Notes under the pieces: model-generated
Databases searched by the model: none
Seen by the model: the letters and a program-made list of their open reading frames with translations, nothing else
What the model was told of the DNA's origin: nothing
Shown here: in pieces, positions 33,740-45,289 of the stretch
Layout of the letters: each line of letters opens with the position of its first letter
Position numbering within the stretch: position 1 is the stretch's first letter
Program-made: the position numbers and the translations under genes
Assembly (NCBI GenBank): GCA_023853785.1
Contig: JAJIRX010000323.1
Span: 16,349-80,348, forward strand
Direction of reading: 5' to 3'
Source: Psilocybe azurescens
Taxonomy: Eukaryota > Basidiomycota > Agaricomycetes > Agaricales > Agrocybaceae
DNA length: 64,000 nt

Positions 33740-35230
33740 AGTGGTTAATGGTTTTCAGTCATATAAGTTCGGGCCCAAGATGGCTGGTTAAATAACTGAT
33801 GCCAATGTAGCAGTTCATGCAAATCCAACTGTTGAATGACACAAAATACAGTATATTTGCATAATTATGTGGATTTTAATGATTGGAAAAATGGTACAGC
33901 TGTGTGGTAGTGTTAATTTATGTTTAGCAGTTGTATCAGCTCAGGCCTGACTTGACCAATTAAATAACTCAGTGCCGATGATGCAGTGCAGGCAAAGCTG
34001 ACTATTCAGTCAGTAAAGTACTAAATTTATGCATAACTGGATTGAATTAAACAGCACAGAAAAACACAGCAGTGCAGTATAGTGTTAATTTATGCTCAGG
34101 GCTGACTTGACTGATTAAATAAATTGGATCTGATATAGCAGTACATGCAAAACCAACCATTCAAAATACTGGACATTTGCATAACTGAAGGAAAATAAAT
34201 AATAGGAATAATTTTACAGTAGTGCATTATACATCTAATTTATACTTGGTAGTTGAATCAGCCTGGGGCTGACATGGCCAACTAAATGAACTGGTGCCAA
34301 TGATGCAGTGCAGACAGAGCTGACTGTTTATTCAGTCAGAATACTAAATATTTCTATAACTGAAGCAAATTAAAAAAATAGGAATAATTGTACAACAGTG
34401 CAGTATACATTTAATTTATACTCAGTAGTTGTATCAGCTCGGGCATAATGTGGCTGATTAAATAAACTGGTGCCAATGATGCAGTGCAGACAAAACTGAC
34501 CATTTATTCAGTCAGAATACTGAATATTTCTATAACTGAAGGAATTTAAATAATGGGAATAATTTTACAGCAGTGCAGTATACATTTAATTTATACTTTA
34601 CAGTTTGGGCCTGACTTGGCCAATTCAATAATCTGGCCCAGATATAGCATTACATTCAAAACAAACCATTCAATGATTCAAATACAGTATATTTGCATAA
34701 TTATGTGGAATTTAATGACTGGAACAATAGTATAGCAATGCAATACTGTTAATTTTTTCTTGGCAGTCACATCAGCTTGGGTCCAACTTTGCTAATCAAT
34801 TAAGCTGGTGCCAATGTATCAGTTCATGCAAAGCCAACAATTTATTCAGTCACAATATTGAACATTTGTGTAACTGAATGGAATCTAATGATTTGGAAAA
34901 TAGTACAACAGTGTAGTAGAGTATCAATTTGTGCTTGGCAGTTGCATGAGCTCAGCCCCAACATGTCAGATTAAATAGGTTAATCCTGATGCAATAGTGA
35001 ATTATGCTGCCAAAAATATACTGAATTTCAATGTACAGTTGATTTTTTTACTCTGCAGTTACACAATCTTGGATCTGACATTTCCAAAACAGGTAAAGCT
35101 GACAGATTGACCAACTTAAATATGAAATATTGACATGAATGGATTGAATTGAACAGTTTTATAAGTAGACAGAAGATCAGTATAGAGTTAACATGGGATC
35201 TGCAGTTGCATCAGCTTGGGCTAGACAACT
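33740..35230. repeat. Satellite of about nine diverged ~160-178-bp units
   Basis: The word CAGTTGTATCAGCTCGGGC (variants) followed by TGAC.TGGCC, AATTAAATAA.CTGGTGCCAATGATGCAGT, ATTCAGTCAGAATACT and CAGTGCAGTATA recurs. Unit starts lie near 33760, 33928, 34090, 34248, 34426, 34597, 34766, 34938, 35056 and 35201. Most steps are 160-178 bases. The last two are shorter. The array is AT-rich and carries no gene. Confidence 0.8.
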
Positions 35231-35677
35231 TGTTTACTGCAAATTGTGTCCACAACTACACTTTCATTAATAACATCACTGGTCCATTTAAAGTAGGGGA
35301 AGATTGTCTTTTCAATGATTGCAGATAATATTATATTCAATAGGATGTTTAGTGTAGAAGGTATTTGAATAATATATGCATTGAATAGACATCCTTTGTG
35401 TGCTTATGTTGTAGCAAATGTCCACTCTAATGCAATTAAGGCCTGTCATGGATTGGCAAAAACCAGTTGATATCTGTGACTGTCTGTTAAATATAACCAT
35501 GGTTATAAATAACAAACCTCAGTTAACCGCGAGTTTGCCGGTTCTGACAGAGCATAATAAGTTATATTTGGAAATATATTTAAACTCTGATGTCAATCAA
35601 TGATAGCCCATGGATTCATTGTCTCAGATAATGAGGCAAGCTCTGCTTCATTATCCCTTTCCTTCTGCCCCTTCATT
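35231..35677. other. AT-rich spacer before the hAT remnant
   Basis: No gene is seen. A palindromic ATAACCATGGTTAT lies near 35500 and a short GC-richer segment (CAGTTAACCGCGAGTTTGCC) follows it. The hAT element end may lie here, but I cannot identify it. Confidence 0.35.
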
Positions 35678-36615
35678 ATGGCACCAAGAGGCCACAAACA
35701 GGCCGCAAACATCTTCCCAATCCAACCTGCACCACCTTAAACTCCTATCCAGCCTCTAGTCAGATTTGCAGCTCCACCTTCACCTGGGGAGGAATTTGCA
35801 GATGTATCACCTGGCTCCAGTGATGAAGAGGTACAGTTGGGTCTGGGGAATGTTCCCATTATCACATCACCCATTAAGCACAACACAATGCACCAACCAT
35901 CAATTGTCAGTCAGATATGCAGATTTGGAATATGTCAGATGCAGATATCACTGGTGCACATAATATATTATTATTAGCTTGCTCTTAGAATTAAATTTTG
36001 TTAAGATGCTGGGGTATTTTCATGGCAATTGGATGTTTATGACCATTACAATGTTAGTTTACAATGGAACTATGATGACAAGGGTAATACAGTGTCTTTG
36101 TCTTATGTCTTTACATGCGAAACCCATCCTGAGCATCATGGTACTGCATGTTCCCAGCTCCAAGCCAAAACTGGTGATGGTACTTCCAGTTTGCAGAAGG
36201 ATGTCAACCTTTGCTTCCAAAAGCAAGGGAAGAAATGTGTAAGGCCTACTACATCAACAATTTCATACTCTGAGGCTGACCATTGTGTTTTTATTGCCCT
36301 TTGCATTGCATCAAGCACCCACCCTATCAATATGGTTATGGACAAATATTACTGGCAGGAAGTTGAGATGCTTTGTCCAGGTACCAAGATTCCAAGCCCT
36401 AACACTGTTCAGCAGGACCTCTTTGAAATCTATACAAAAGTCTCAGTTTACGTTTGCAATTATTTTATGGTGCAGTTTTTCTGAATCTTCAATTAGTGGT
36501 ATGCTAATTATTATATAGAAATTAAATAGCACTATTCATCTTGTTCTTGATGGATGGACTGCTCCTTTGGTCTCATCTTATCTGAGCTTGGCTGTCATCT
36601 GGTATGAGGATGGTG
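35678..36615 (+). pseudogene. hAT-family transposase, N-terminal part, truncated
   Basis: The start reads MAPRGHKQAANIFPIQPAP, with an early TAA stop. After a probable intron (about 35955-36005) comes DAGVFSWQLDVYDHYNVSL, then a zinc-finger-like segment (YVFTCETHPEHHGT, KTGDGTSSLQKDVNLC) typical of basidiomycete hAT proteins. Next are THPINMVMDKYYWQEVEML and PSPNTVQQDLFEIYTKVS. A further stretch, in another frame after 36515, gives LDGWTAPLVSSYLSLAVIW, which is the start of the hAT catalytic region. The coding text ends where repeat R begins at 36616, so R probably inserted into this gene. Activity is excluded. Confidence 0.72.
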
Positions 36616-37644
36616 AAAGGGTGTAAACCATTCTGAGCTTACAATTCATAGTGAGACACAGAGGCCCTTATTTTTGCAATTATTATCTGTAATAAACTAG
36701 TACATTATACTAGTGAAGGGTAGGAGATATGCCAGACTATTAGGCTTTGAGGCTACACTTCCTAGTGGGCCAACAAGCGTAGTAGACTTTACAAACTAAC
36801 TAAAGTGTAGTGTGGCCTATTAATCAGTGCTATGAATCAAAGACTACCTTTGGTTTCCTACACAACTATCAAAGCAACCCTAACTGAGAGCCCAAGGTGA
36901 TTGCCCATTGAAAGGGAATAAACCATTCTGAGCTTACAATTTATAGTAAGACACAGAGGCCCTTATTTTTGTGATTGTTATCTGTAATAAACTAGTACAT
37001 TATACTAGTGAAGGGTAGGAGATATGCCAGACTATTAGGCTTTGAGGCTTCACTTCCTAGTGAATTAACGAGCGTAGTAGACTTTACAGACTAACTAAAG
37101 TGTAGTGTGGCCTAATAATCAGTGCTACAAATCAAAGACTACCTGTAGTTTCCTACCCAGCTATCAAAGCAACCCTAACCAAGTGCCCAAGGTGATCACC
37201 TGTCCCATTGATCATGCTATTAGGCCCATGCAAGGAAGAACTCCTAAGAAATAACCTTGGCTCTTACAAGGGGTAAACACCCATCAGTCTCTTAACAAGC
37301 AATTGCCAAGTGATGGAAACCATATTAATTAGCAAAGCAATCACTGTGTCCAGACCTCGCAAGGGCTGTTCACTAAATTAGGCAATCAACTGCTTGGGGA
37401 TCAGAAATTATTGCACCACACAGGTGATTGCCCCATGGACTGAATGTATTGGAAATTGAAATCTTGTGTACAACTCAACATATGCCGGTCTACTAGATCC
37501 GACTATAAAAACTTGTAATTTGTAATGCAGCCAACGTGAGTGAGGGATCGCCCAGCCAGTGATCGCCACACAATACTAGAGGTAACTTGCCTCATAATAA
37601 GGGCACCTGCTGTTCCAGGAGGTCCTAAACCAATAGCAACTGTG
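36616..37644 (+). repeat. Dispersed repeat R, copy 2, left part, with 295-bp tandem duplication
   Basis: The copy begins AAAGGGTGTAAACCATTCTG. Its first ~295 bases are repeated in tandem (second start near 36911, with GGAATAAACC in place of GGTGTAAACC). It is interrupted at 37645 by the Ty3 element and continues at 44435. Confidence 0.75.
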
Positions 37645-38086
37645 TGTTATGGACACTTTATTTTCTTTTTGCTTTTGCTTTTGCTTTTTCTTTTGCTTTT
37701 TCTTTTCTTTTCTTTTCCTTTTCTTTGTCATCTGTCACATCATTGATACATCATCGTATGTTCTGATGAACTTTGCTTTCCATCATATCTACAAAAGTCC
37801 ATCATATCTTTGATGGACTTTCACTTCTATCTTTTATGATACATCTTTCGATGAACACTTGATCTGTTTCCTCTATTCTTATATACATCTGCTGATGAAC
37901 ATTCAAACTTGTTTCAACTTGCTGTGCGGTTCATAGTATTTATACCAGGAAGGATCCACTGTATTCTTTAGCTAGTTCTTGAGAATCTAACCTCCTCTTA
38001 CTTGACACTGCTTGGAACTTGCTGTTCTTGACTACTTGACTGTTGGCTTTATCCACGCACGTGAATATAAGCTTGAAGTCGTAACA
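37645..38086 (+). repeat. 5' LTR of the Ty3 element
   Basis: It starts TGTTATGGACAC and ends AGTCGTAACA. A pyrimidine-rich CTTTTGC run lies at 37660-37730. TATTTATA (37938-37945) and AGCTAGTTCTT (37970-37980) give a promoter and likely transcript start. Confidence 0.92.
37938..37980 (+). promoter_or_regulatory. LTR promoter: TATA box and inferred transcript start
   Basis: TATTTATA lies about 25-32 bases before AGCTAGTTCTT. That 11-base word is the exact complement of the primer-binding region at 38088-38098, which fits an RNA starting at or near 37970. Confidence 0.6.
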
Positions 38087-38087
38087 A

Positions 38088-38098
38088 AAGAACTAGCT
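38088..38098 (+). promoter_or_regulatory. Self-priming type primer-binding site
   Basis: AAGAACTAGCT starts one base after the 5' LTR and is perfectly complementary over 11 bases to AGCTAGTTCTT inside the LTR (37970-37980). It does not look like the complement of a tRNA 3' end. Tf1/sushi-group chromoviruses prime from the 5' end of their own RNA in this way. The length and placement match that scheme. Confidence 0.75.
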
Positions 38099-38292
38099 CA
38101 TCTACGAATCTCGCCCCACTCCCCAGCAGACGAGACCTCTGAAACCCGAAATGAAACACGGCCCCACTGAAAGGCGGAATTCCCGCTACTGACAGCTCAG
38201 AAGAAGGAACCCCAACACTAAATTGGCAGACACCAAACCCGTCCAGACAAAGCTCTGAAGATATCAACCTAGGCAACGAAGACCTATCAAAC

Positions 38293-39288
38293 TTGCTATA
38301 CGACTTATTATCAACCCTGGCGATAGATCAAGAAGAACAAGACACAGACATGGTCGAAACAAACGGAAAGAAAGAAATCTCGATCAACAAACCCACTGTA
38401 TTTGATGGAGACAGAACAAAATCCAGGTCTTTCATCCAAGACTGCTATCTCTACATGGACATAAACGATGACGTCTACAACACAGACAAGAAGAAAATTG
38501 CCTTCATTTTATCATTTTGCATGGAAGGAGGAGCAAAACTATGGAAGGAACAGTACTTGACCTTGAGGACAAAAGGAACTAGTCCCAACCAAACCCTCGA
38601 ATGGGACACCCTTGGAACATTTCTCGAAAAATTTCACGACACATTCACTCCAGTGGATGAAACCAGATCAGCCATGAACGACATAAAACGACTTAGGCAA
38701 AAACCCAACGAAAGGGTGGAAGACATCATCAACAAATTCAAGTTGTTGGTAGGACAAGCCAACCTAGGAACAGAAACAGAATCAGACCATGCCCATCTCA
38801 TAGGATTATTCCAAAATGCATCACACCTCAACTTGCCGACAGGATCCTGTACTCCGAAGACCTTCCAAGAACGATCCAAGGCTGGTACAAAAAAGCAACA
38901 ACATTTGACACCAACTATAGACTGGCCAAGGTCTTTAGAGAAGAACCAGAAGAACGTAGGAGGACACCCACGCTGGAACAATTTCCCAAGGAACAACAGG
39001 AACTATGACCCAAACAGGGATGGACGTAGCGCCATGACAGCTGAAGAACGAGCTGAATTAATCAGGAAAGGCGCCTGTTTCAGGTGCAAACAACAAGGAC
39101 ATCTATCCAGAGATTGCCCACAGAAAGGACCAACAAACCAGAACAGAACCCAAGGACAACCCAGCAAGAAGTGGACCCCAAAGGAACTCCATGCCCATAT
39201 CAGGAGCCTGAACAAGGACGAAAAAGACAAACTTGCAGACCTCATGGTTAAAACAGGATTTGAAGAGAAAGAAGAAAAGGATTTTTAA
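38293..39288 (+). CDS. gag: Ty3 Gag with CCHC zinc knuckle
   Basis: This is the structural protein of the element particle. The capsid part reads INKPTVFDGDRTKSRSFIQD and ALKLWKEQY-like text (GGAKLWKEQYLTLR), and the nucleocapsid part holds CFRCKQQGHLSRDC near residue 265. The frame is open from before 38293, but the first ATG in frame is 38349 (MVETNGKKE). The start is therefore probably 38349 or lost by an indel. Between about 38833 and 38945 the family-like text (ADRILYSEDLPRTIQGWYKK) lies in another frame, so two compensating indels seem present although no stop results. The stop is at 39286-39288. Length is normal for Ty3 Gag. Confidence 0.88.
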   Translation: MLYDLLSTLAIDQEEQDTDMVETNGKKEISINKPTVFDGDRTKSRSFIQDCYLYMDINDDVYNTDKKKIAFILSFCMEGGAKLWKEQYLTLRTKGTSPNQTLEWDTLGTFLEKFHDTFTPVDETRSAMNDIKRLRQKPNERVEDIINKFKLLVGQANLGTETESDHAHLIGLFQNASHLNLPTGSCTPKTFQERSKAGTKKQQHLTPTIDWPRSLEKNQKNVGGHPRWNNFPRNNRNYDPNRDGRSAMTAEERAELIRKGACFRCKQQGHLSRDCPQKGPTNQNRTQGQPSKKWTPKELHAHIRSLNKDEKDKLADLMVKTGFEEKEEKDF

Positions 39289-39368
39289 AGTGGAGAAACA
39301 GAGCGACATCTGTCTCTCCTTATCTGAAGATACAATCTGTACTTACGGCAACAATCGAGAATAAAACT

Positions 39369-42300
39369 ATGCTTCTACCAGTTTCATTCCCTGCAAAGAA
39401 ACAGAATGGCTCACAAATCGTCGAAACCGCTGCTCTCTTAGACTCAGGAGCAGGAGGAAAATTCATTGACCAGAATTATGCACAAAAACTTGGACTCAAG
39501 ACCCAACCCTTGGAAAAACCGATCCGAGTTTACAATTTAGATGGGACTCCAAACAAGAAGGGAACCATCTCATCGTTCGTGGACCTGGACTTAAAAGTTG
39601 GAAATCGAAACCATCGGGAAAAGTTATTGGTCTCTGGACTAGGGAAACAGAAGATCATTCTGGGTTTCCCATGGTTACAGGAAAAGAATCCAGGAATCAA
39701 CTGGCAGAACGGACAGATAACTTGGAAACCACGTCAAGGACCCACAATAAATCAGACTACCATTGAAGAAGAAACAGACGAACAAACATCAATAATTGAG
39801 ACCACCCACCCATTGGAAGAATTCGAATCACTGATCATCCAATACATCAGAGACGCAAACGAAGATGAAATAAAAGAAACATGGCTTAACACCAAGATCA
39901 CTACCTCGCAAACATTAGCTCAACAATACGAACCGGAGAAACCCACAAAACCTCTCCAAGAAATTATTCCCCCAGAATATCAGTCATATATGGATCTCTT
40001 TGACAAACAAGCAGCAGACCGATTCCCGGAACCAAGACCATGGGACCACAAAATCGAGTTAAAAGAAGGATTCATACCAAAGAAATTCAAGGCATATAAC
40101 ATTACACCGGCAGAACAAATGGAACTGGACAACTGGACAAAGGAACAATTGGATAAAGGATACATTCGGCCCTCTGAATCACCTATGGCATCTCCATTCT
40201 TCTTCGTATCAAAAAGGATGGAAAGCTCAGACCTTGTCAAGACTACAGATATCTGAACGATTGGACCATCAAAAATGCCTACCCCTTACCACGAATAACG
40301 GAGCTCATGGACAAGTTAAAAGGCACAAAATTCTTCACAAAGCTGGATATCCGATGGGGCTACAATAACATCAGGATAAAAGATGGCGACCAATGGAAGG
40401 CAGCATTCAAAACCAACCGAGGACTTTTGAACCAACTGTAATGTTCTTTGGCATGTGCAACTCCCGGCAACCTTCCAATCCATGATGGACTCGATCTTCG
40501 AAGATATGATATCACAATGCTTTGTAATCATCTATATGGACGACATCTTAATCTTTGCAAAAGATCGAGAGGAACTGGAAAAGTACACTAAAATGGTTCT
40601 CCAACGACTCCGAGAAAACGATCTCTATCTCAAGCCGGAAAAATGCTCATTTGCTCAGGAGAAAGTGGAATATCTCGGAATGATTGTCGAAGCAGGAAAG
40701 ATCTCCATGGACCCAACAAAACTCAAGGGAATTCAGGACTGGCCAGTGCCTACTACTCTCAAACAAGTCCGATCATTTCTAGGCTTTGGAAACTTTTACC
40801 GAAAATTCATCCGGAAGTTCTCTGAAGTAGCTCAACCTTTGAATGAACTCCTGAAGAAAGACAAAGGATTTTTATGGAACGATGTAACTCAAGCTGCCTT
40901 TGATGAACTAAAGAAACGATTCACAGAAGAACCAGTACTCTTGATGCCTGACCCCGCTAAACCATTTCAAATTGAATCTGACGCTTCAAAATACGCCTCT
41001 GGAGCAGTCCTCACCCAACTAGATGGAAATGGCGAAAGACACCCATGCGCATTTATATCAAGAACATTTTCCCCAACCGAAAGAAATTACAAAATCTATG
41101 ACAGAGAATTATTGGGAATAATCCGAGCACTACAGGAATGGAGACACTACATCCAAGGATCAGAACACACGACTACGGTATATTCAGATCACAAGAATTT
41201 AACATATTTCAGATCGGCCCAAAATCTGAACCGACGACAGGTGCGCTTTGGTCTCTGTACGTCTCAGAATTCAACCTGAAATTGGTACATCTACCTGGAA
41301 ACAAAATGATTCAATCCGATACCCTTTCAAGACGCCCTGATTTTACCCCGGAAGAAGACCATGACAATGAAAACATCACCCTACTCCCAGAAAAGCTTTT
41401 CATCGACTTAATCGACACTGAGTTACAGGAAAGGATTGCCAATGCAAACGAACTGGACCACAACGCAGCAGAAGCAATGAAAACCCTATTAGAGGGAGGA
41501 CCGCCAAATGCACGACAGGACCTCAAAGAATGGAAAACAGAGATTGTGAACGGCAAAACCATCTTATACTACCATGGACGAGCCTACATTCCAAAAGATC
41601 AAACCCCGCGGAAGGACATAGTCAAATCATATCACAACCCTATTTCAGCTGGACACCCCGGAGAATTAGAAACATTCAATTCAGTAAAACAACACTACTG
41701 GTGGCCAGGATTACGATCATTTGTCAAACAATATGTAAAAGGATGTGCCACCTGCCAACAATTCAAAATAAATCGACATCCCTCTAACCCATCATTCATA
41801 CCGATACCTGGACCAAAGTCAGCCCGACCTTTTGCAGACAGTGCTATGGATTTCCTTACAGACCTTCCACCGATCCTGGACAAACAAGGAGAAGTTGAAT
41901 TTGATGCGATTCTAAGCATCACCGATCATGGGAACACAAAGGACTTATCCTTATTCCTTGCCGAATGAAAGGACTGGATGCCAAAAGACTGGCAAACTCT
42001 TAATGGACAATCTCTACAAAAGGTTTGGACTACCAGACAGCCTCACATCAGATCGAGACCCCAGATTTGCCGCTGAATCATTCAAGGAGTTAATGAAACT
42101 CCTCGGAGTAAAATCGAAATTTTCAACTGCTTACCACCCTCAAACGGATGGAACAATGGAACGATACAACCAAGAAATTGAAGCCTATCTATCCATATAC
42201 TGCTCATCTCATCCAGAAGACTGGCACGAACGACTTGGTACCCTTGAATTCACTCACAACAATCGAAGACATGCAGGCAGACAGAGAACACCATTTGAAC

Positions 42301-42895
42301 TGATTCTTGGATATTCCCCCATTGCAATCCCTACCGCATTCGAACACACCAAATTCCCTTCAGTAGAAGAAAGACTGAAGTATCTTCAAAAGGATCGAGA
42401 AGAAGCCCTAGCAGCCCATGAACTAGCCCGGACAAGGATGGCTGAAAGGAAGAACTCAAAATTCACACCGTTCACCCAAGGACAAAGGTTTGGCTAGAAG
42501 CGACAAATTTACAAATGAATTATCACAAGAAAATGGCACCAAAACGAGAAGGACCCTTCAAAATTAAAGAAGTCTTAGGACCCCTAACTTATCGGCTGGA
42601 ACTCCCCAAAGGATGGCTCATTCACGATGTATTCCATGCGACACTTCTTAATCCATATCACGAAACTGAAACACATGGACCTAATTTCATTCGACCGCCA
42701 CCAGAGATATTAAACGAAGAAGAACATTGGGAAATAGAAATGATTCTCAAACATCGAAAAAGAGGAAGAGGATACCAGTACTACGTCAAATGGAAGGACT
42801 ATCCGATCACCGAAGCAACGTGGGAACCAGCTTCGGTCTTTGAAGAAACCGGTAACAAAATCTTACAGGCTTACCAAACACGCCACAAGCTGTAA
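39369..42895 (+). pseudogene. pol: Ty3 Pol: protease, reverse transcriptase, RNase H, integrase, chromodomain; frame-broken
   Basis: Protease: ALLDSGAGGKFIDQ (about 39430). Reverse transcriptase begins in FKAYNITPAEQMELDNW and holds the catalytic [11 protein letters not shown] (about 40530). RNase [16 protein letters not shown] and [15 protein letters not shown]. Integrase: the zinc region with GHPGELETF, WWPGLR and GCATCQQFK, then ADSAMDFLTDLP (first Asp), TSDRDPRF (second Asp) and QTDGTMERYNQEIE (Glu). The C-terminal chromodomain has YYVKWKDYPITEATWEP and the stop at 42893-42895. Frame breaks occur at the A-run 40211-40215, T-run 40425-40428, C-run 40463-40465, near 41240, G-run 41941-41942, A-run 41983-41986 and G-run 42487-42488. 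All but the one near 41240 are explained by one lost base. All catalytic residues seem kept. Confidence 0.9.
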
Positions 42896-43979
42896 AAAGA
42901 CCACCATCTTCCCTCACTCGATAATCAATCAACATGCTCTCCTTTCCCTCGATCAAACGTGTCAAGTCCACTCTCTTTCCCCAAAATACTCAGGAACCTA
43001 TTTTCCTCACGACAAAAATACCAAAATCCCAAGAAGATCGACAACAAATGCTTGAAGAACTCGAGATAGCGTTCATAAGGTCTTGAGAAGCGGAGAAACA
43101 AGCACAGAATGAACTCAAGGCAAGATGCGCAGCAATGGCGCATGACCAAAATCTAGAGTATCAACTGCGGATTTCCCAGCTCAAGGAAAAACTTAGACCC
43201 GGACTGGCAACAAAGGCTATAAGAAAGGTCAAGTCGCTACACTTCTAGGCAATAAACATCGATATCCAACAATGTCTCATTCCACTGCTTGTGCCTCATC
43301 TGTTCCCCAATCTACTACTACATCGTCTCAACCTTTTAATACTCTCTCCGTCTACGAACTACTTGAAATCTTGAAAAATGCCAAAAACCGATCTACGACG
43401 TCGAAGCCTTTTGCCCCCTTTATCAAAACGAGAACTTGAATTCTTCAACTATTTATCTGGCGAAATCACGAATCATTGAGGCGGACATCGCAGTCAAACA
43501 GGGCGAGAGTCCGAGTCCACCACAAAGCTGCCACCGACTCCCTCAAACGTCTTCAACTCAAGGGTTTTGAGCGAGCCATCGAACACGTGCTCATCAAACA
43601 CCGCATGCAGACACCCCCACCGGAGCGACTCACCGGCAGCTGATCCACCACAACCTTTTGACATCAACAATCAGACCGGCACGCCTTCTACGTCGCCCGA
43701 CTTCGAGCCCGACGGACAAGTGTTGGGAATCAACGTCGACCGGACGTTACATGCTTCGCATGTGGAAAGTTGGGACATATCGACAATATTGCCCCTGCAA
43801 CCACTGCCACCGCTGAGGACCAGGACATATGACAAGATACTGTCCTTTCAAGCGTAATGACTCTCCTTACTGAAGCAATTACTTTGATTATGATGACCCC
43901 ACGGATGACGTTGGCATCGCAAACAATACCGGAGAACCCTATGGATACTGAAGACCATTCGACTGGGACAGTCGAACCT
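42896..43979 (+). pseudogene. Extra 3' coding region of the Ty3 element with coiled coil and zinc knuckles
   Basis: Downstream of the chromodomain about 1 kb separates pol from the 3' LTR. In shifting frames it shows a charged helical stretch (EELEIAFI, EAEKQAQNELKARCAAMA, LEYQLRISQLKEKL; 43050-43200). Further on there is Ser/Pro-rich text (43567-43740) and then cysteine motifs near 43750-43850: CFACGKLGH with a following CPC, and CNHC with GHMTRYC. The latter two resemble CCHC zinc knuckles once single-base indels are allowed. Such an accessory gene is not part of a standard Ty3 pol. Function is unknown. An RNA- or DNA-binding role is inferred from the motifs only. Confidence 0.5.
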
Positions 43980-43992
43980 TAGAAGGGGGTAA
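43980..43992 (+). promoter_or_regulatory. Polypurine tract of the Ty3 element
   Basis: AGAAGGGGGTAA lies immediately before the 3' LTR, the usual plus-strand primer position. Confidence 0.7.
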
Positions 43993-44434
43993 TGTTATGG
44001 ACACTTTATTTTCTTTTTGCTTTTGCTTTTGCTTTTTCTTTTCCTTTTTCTTTTCTTTTCTTTTCCCTTTTCTTTGTCATCTGTCACATCATTGATACAT
44101 CATCGTATGTTCTGATGAACTTTGCTTTCCATCATATCTACAAAAGTCCATCATATCTTTGATGGACTTTCACTTCTATCTTTTATGATACATCTTCGAT
44201 GAACACTTGATCTGTTTCCTCTATTCTTATATACATCTGCTGATGAACATTCAAACTTGTTTCAACTTGCTGTGCGGTTCATAGTATTTATACCAGGAAG
44301 GATCCACTGTATTCTTTAGCTAGTTCTTGAGAATCTAACCTCCTCTTACTTGACACTGCTTGGAACTTGCTGTTCTTGACTACTTGACTGTTGGCTTTAT
44401 CCACGCACGTGAATATAAGCTTGAAGTCGTAACA
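43993..44434 (+). repeat. 3' LTR of the Ty3 element
   Basis: Same length as the 5' LTR. Differences seen: one G/C substitution and one C indel in the pyrimidine run, and one T indel before CGATGAACACTTG. Confidence 0.92.
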
Positions 44435-44934
44435 CTGTGCTTGGGAACCTTAGTAGAGTTTCCTAGGAAATATACCTCTAAGCAATCTAGTCCTGACATG
44501 CCTTAGCTGCAAGCCATCTGATAAAACAAGTTGGGTGATCACTACCCAAGGAGGCACTGCTGCATGGACAACAATGTTATTTTCAAATAAGCGCTGTAGC
44601 CCAGGCAAACTAGTACTTTCCACTATTATAATTGGTGCAGCAAAGGCTAGGCAGCACACAGTCCATTTCCTTCCTTTCTTTTAGTCTCTTTCAATTATCA
44701 CAAGCCAAAGTATCTATTTAGTCTATAAAAACAGCCCTGTATCTTAGAATAGGAACCAAGTAATCTACACCCCAGATTTGGTATCAGAATTTACTCTGAA
44801 TAGGAATTCTAATGTTAATACTTTGAGGACTAGTGATTTGTGTGATAAGAGATCAAACACTACAGTTCACCTTAAGCAATTAGGCGCTATCTGGTTTTGT
44901 GAGTGATTACCATTGTTATATTCAACATCAGGTC
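44435..44934 (+). repeat. Dispersed repeat R, copy 2, right part
   Basis: It resumes with CTGTGCTTGGGAACC exactly where the left part stopped, matching 53665-54160 in copy 3. It ends at CATCAGGTC, where a GGACTCCA-type end begins. Confidence 0.8.
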
Positions 44935-45240
44935 AAGGTCTTTACCCTCACCCATATATTCCGGGTGGAGTCCATCAACTCATGCTGGAGTTGGTGGACT
45001 CCACATGAAGTTTGGTGACCTATTTTTGGCAGGTATCCCAGCCATTTAGGGTGGAGAGCTCCACATGGAGTCCAGCCAGAATTGACCCATCCTCCATGTG
45101 GACCAATGTGGAGGATGTGGAAACACCATCTGGACTCCATGTGGAACTTCATTTGGAGTTCATGTAGAGTCCATATGGAGTTCCACATCCTCTACATGGA
45201 TTCTATTTGGATTTAACCTCAACTGAATAATCTTGGCCAT
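44935..45240 (+). mobile_element. GGACTCCA element fragment, left end
   Basis: AAGGTCTTTACCCTCACCC followed by ATATATTCCGGGTGGAGTCC matches the left end of element A (3264 on) and continues through the palindrome array to about 45210. The rest of the element is missing. Confidence 0.7.
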
Positions 45241-45289
45241 TCTATATTTGTATTGATAAAGGTTGCCATGTCCTTTGAACAAGTATTGT

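Larger units (their letters stand above)
37645..44434 (+). mobile_element. Ty3/chromovirus LTR retrotransposon, complete, nested in repeat R
   Basis: The 6,790-bp element is bounded by two 442-base LTRs (37645-38086 and 43993-44434), each TGTTATGG to GTAACA, with the 5-bp duplication CTGTG at 37640-37644 and 44435-44439. It carries gag, pol (protease, reverse transcriptase, RNase H, integrase with C-terminal chromodomain) and a further 3' coding region. The LTRs differ by about one substitution and two homopolymer indels, so insertion is recent. Frame breaks inside gag and pol are mostly one-base losses in runs. Confidence 0.93.
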
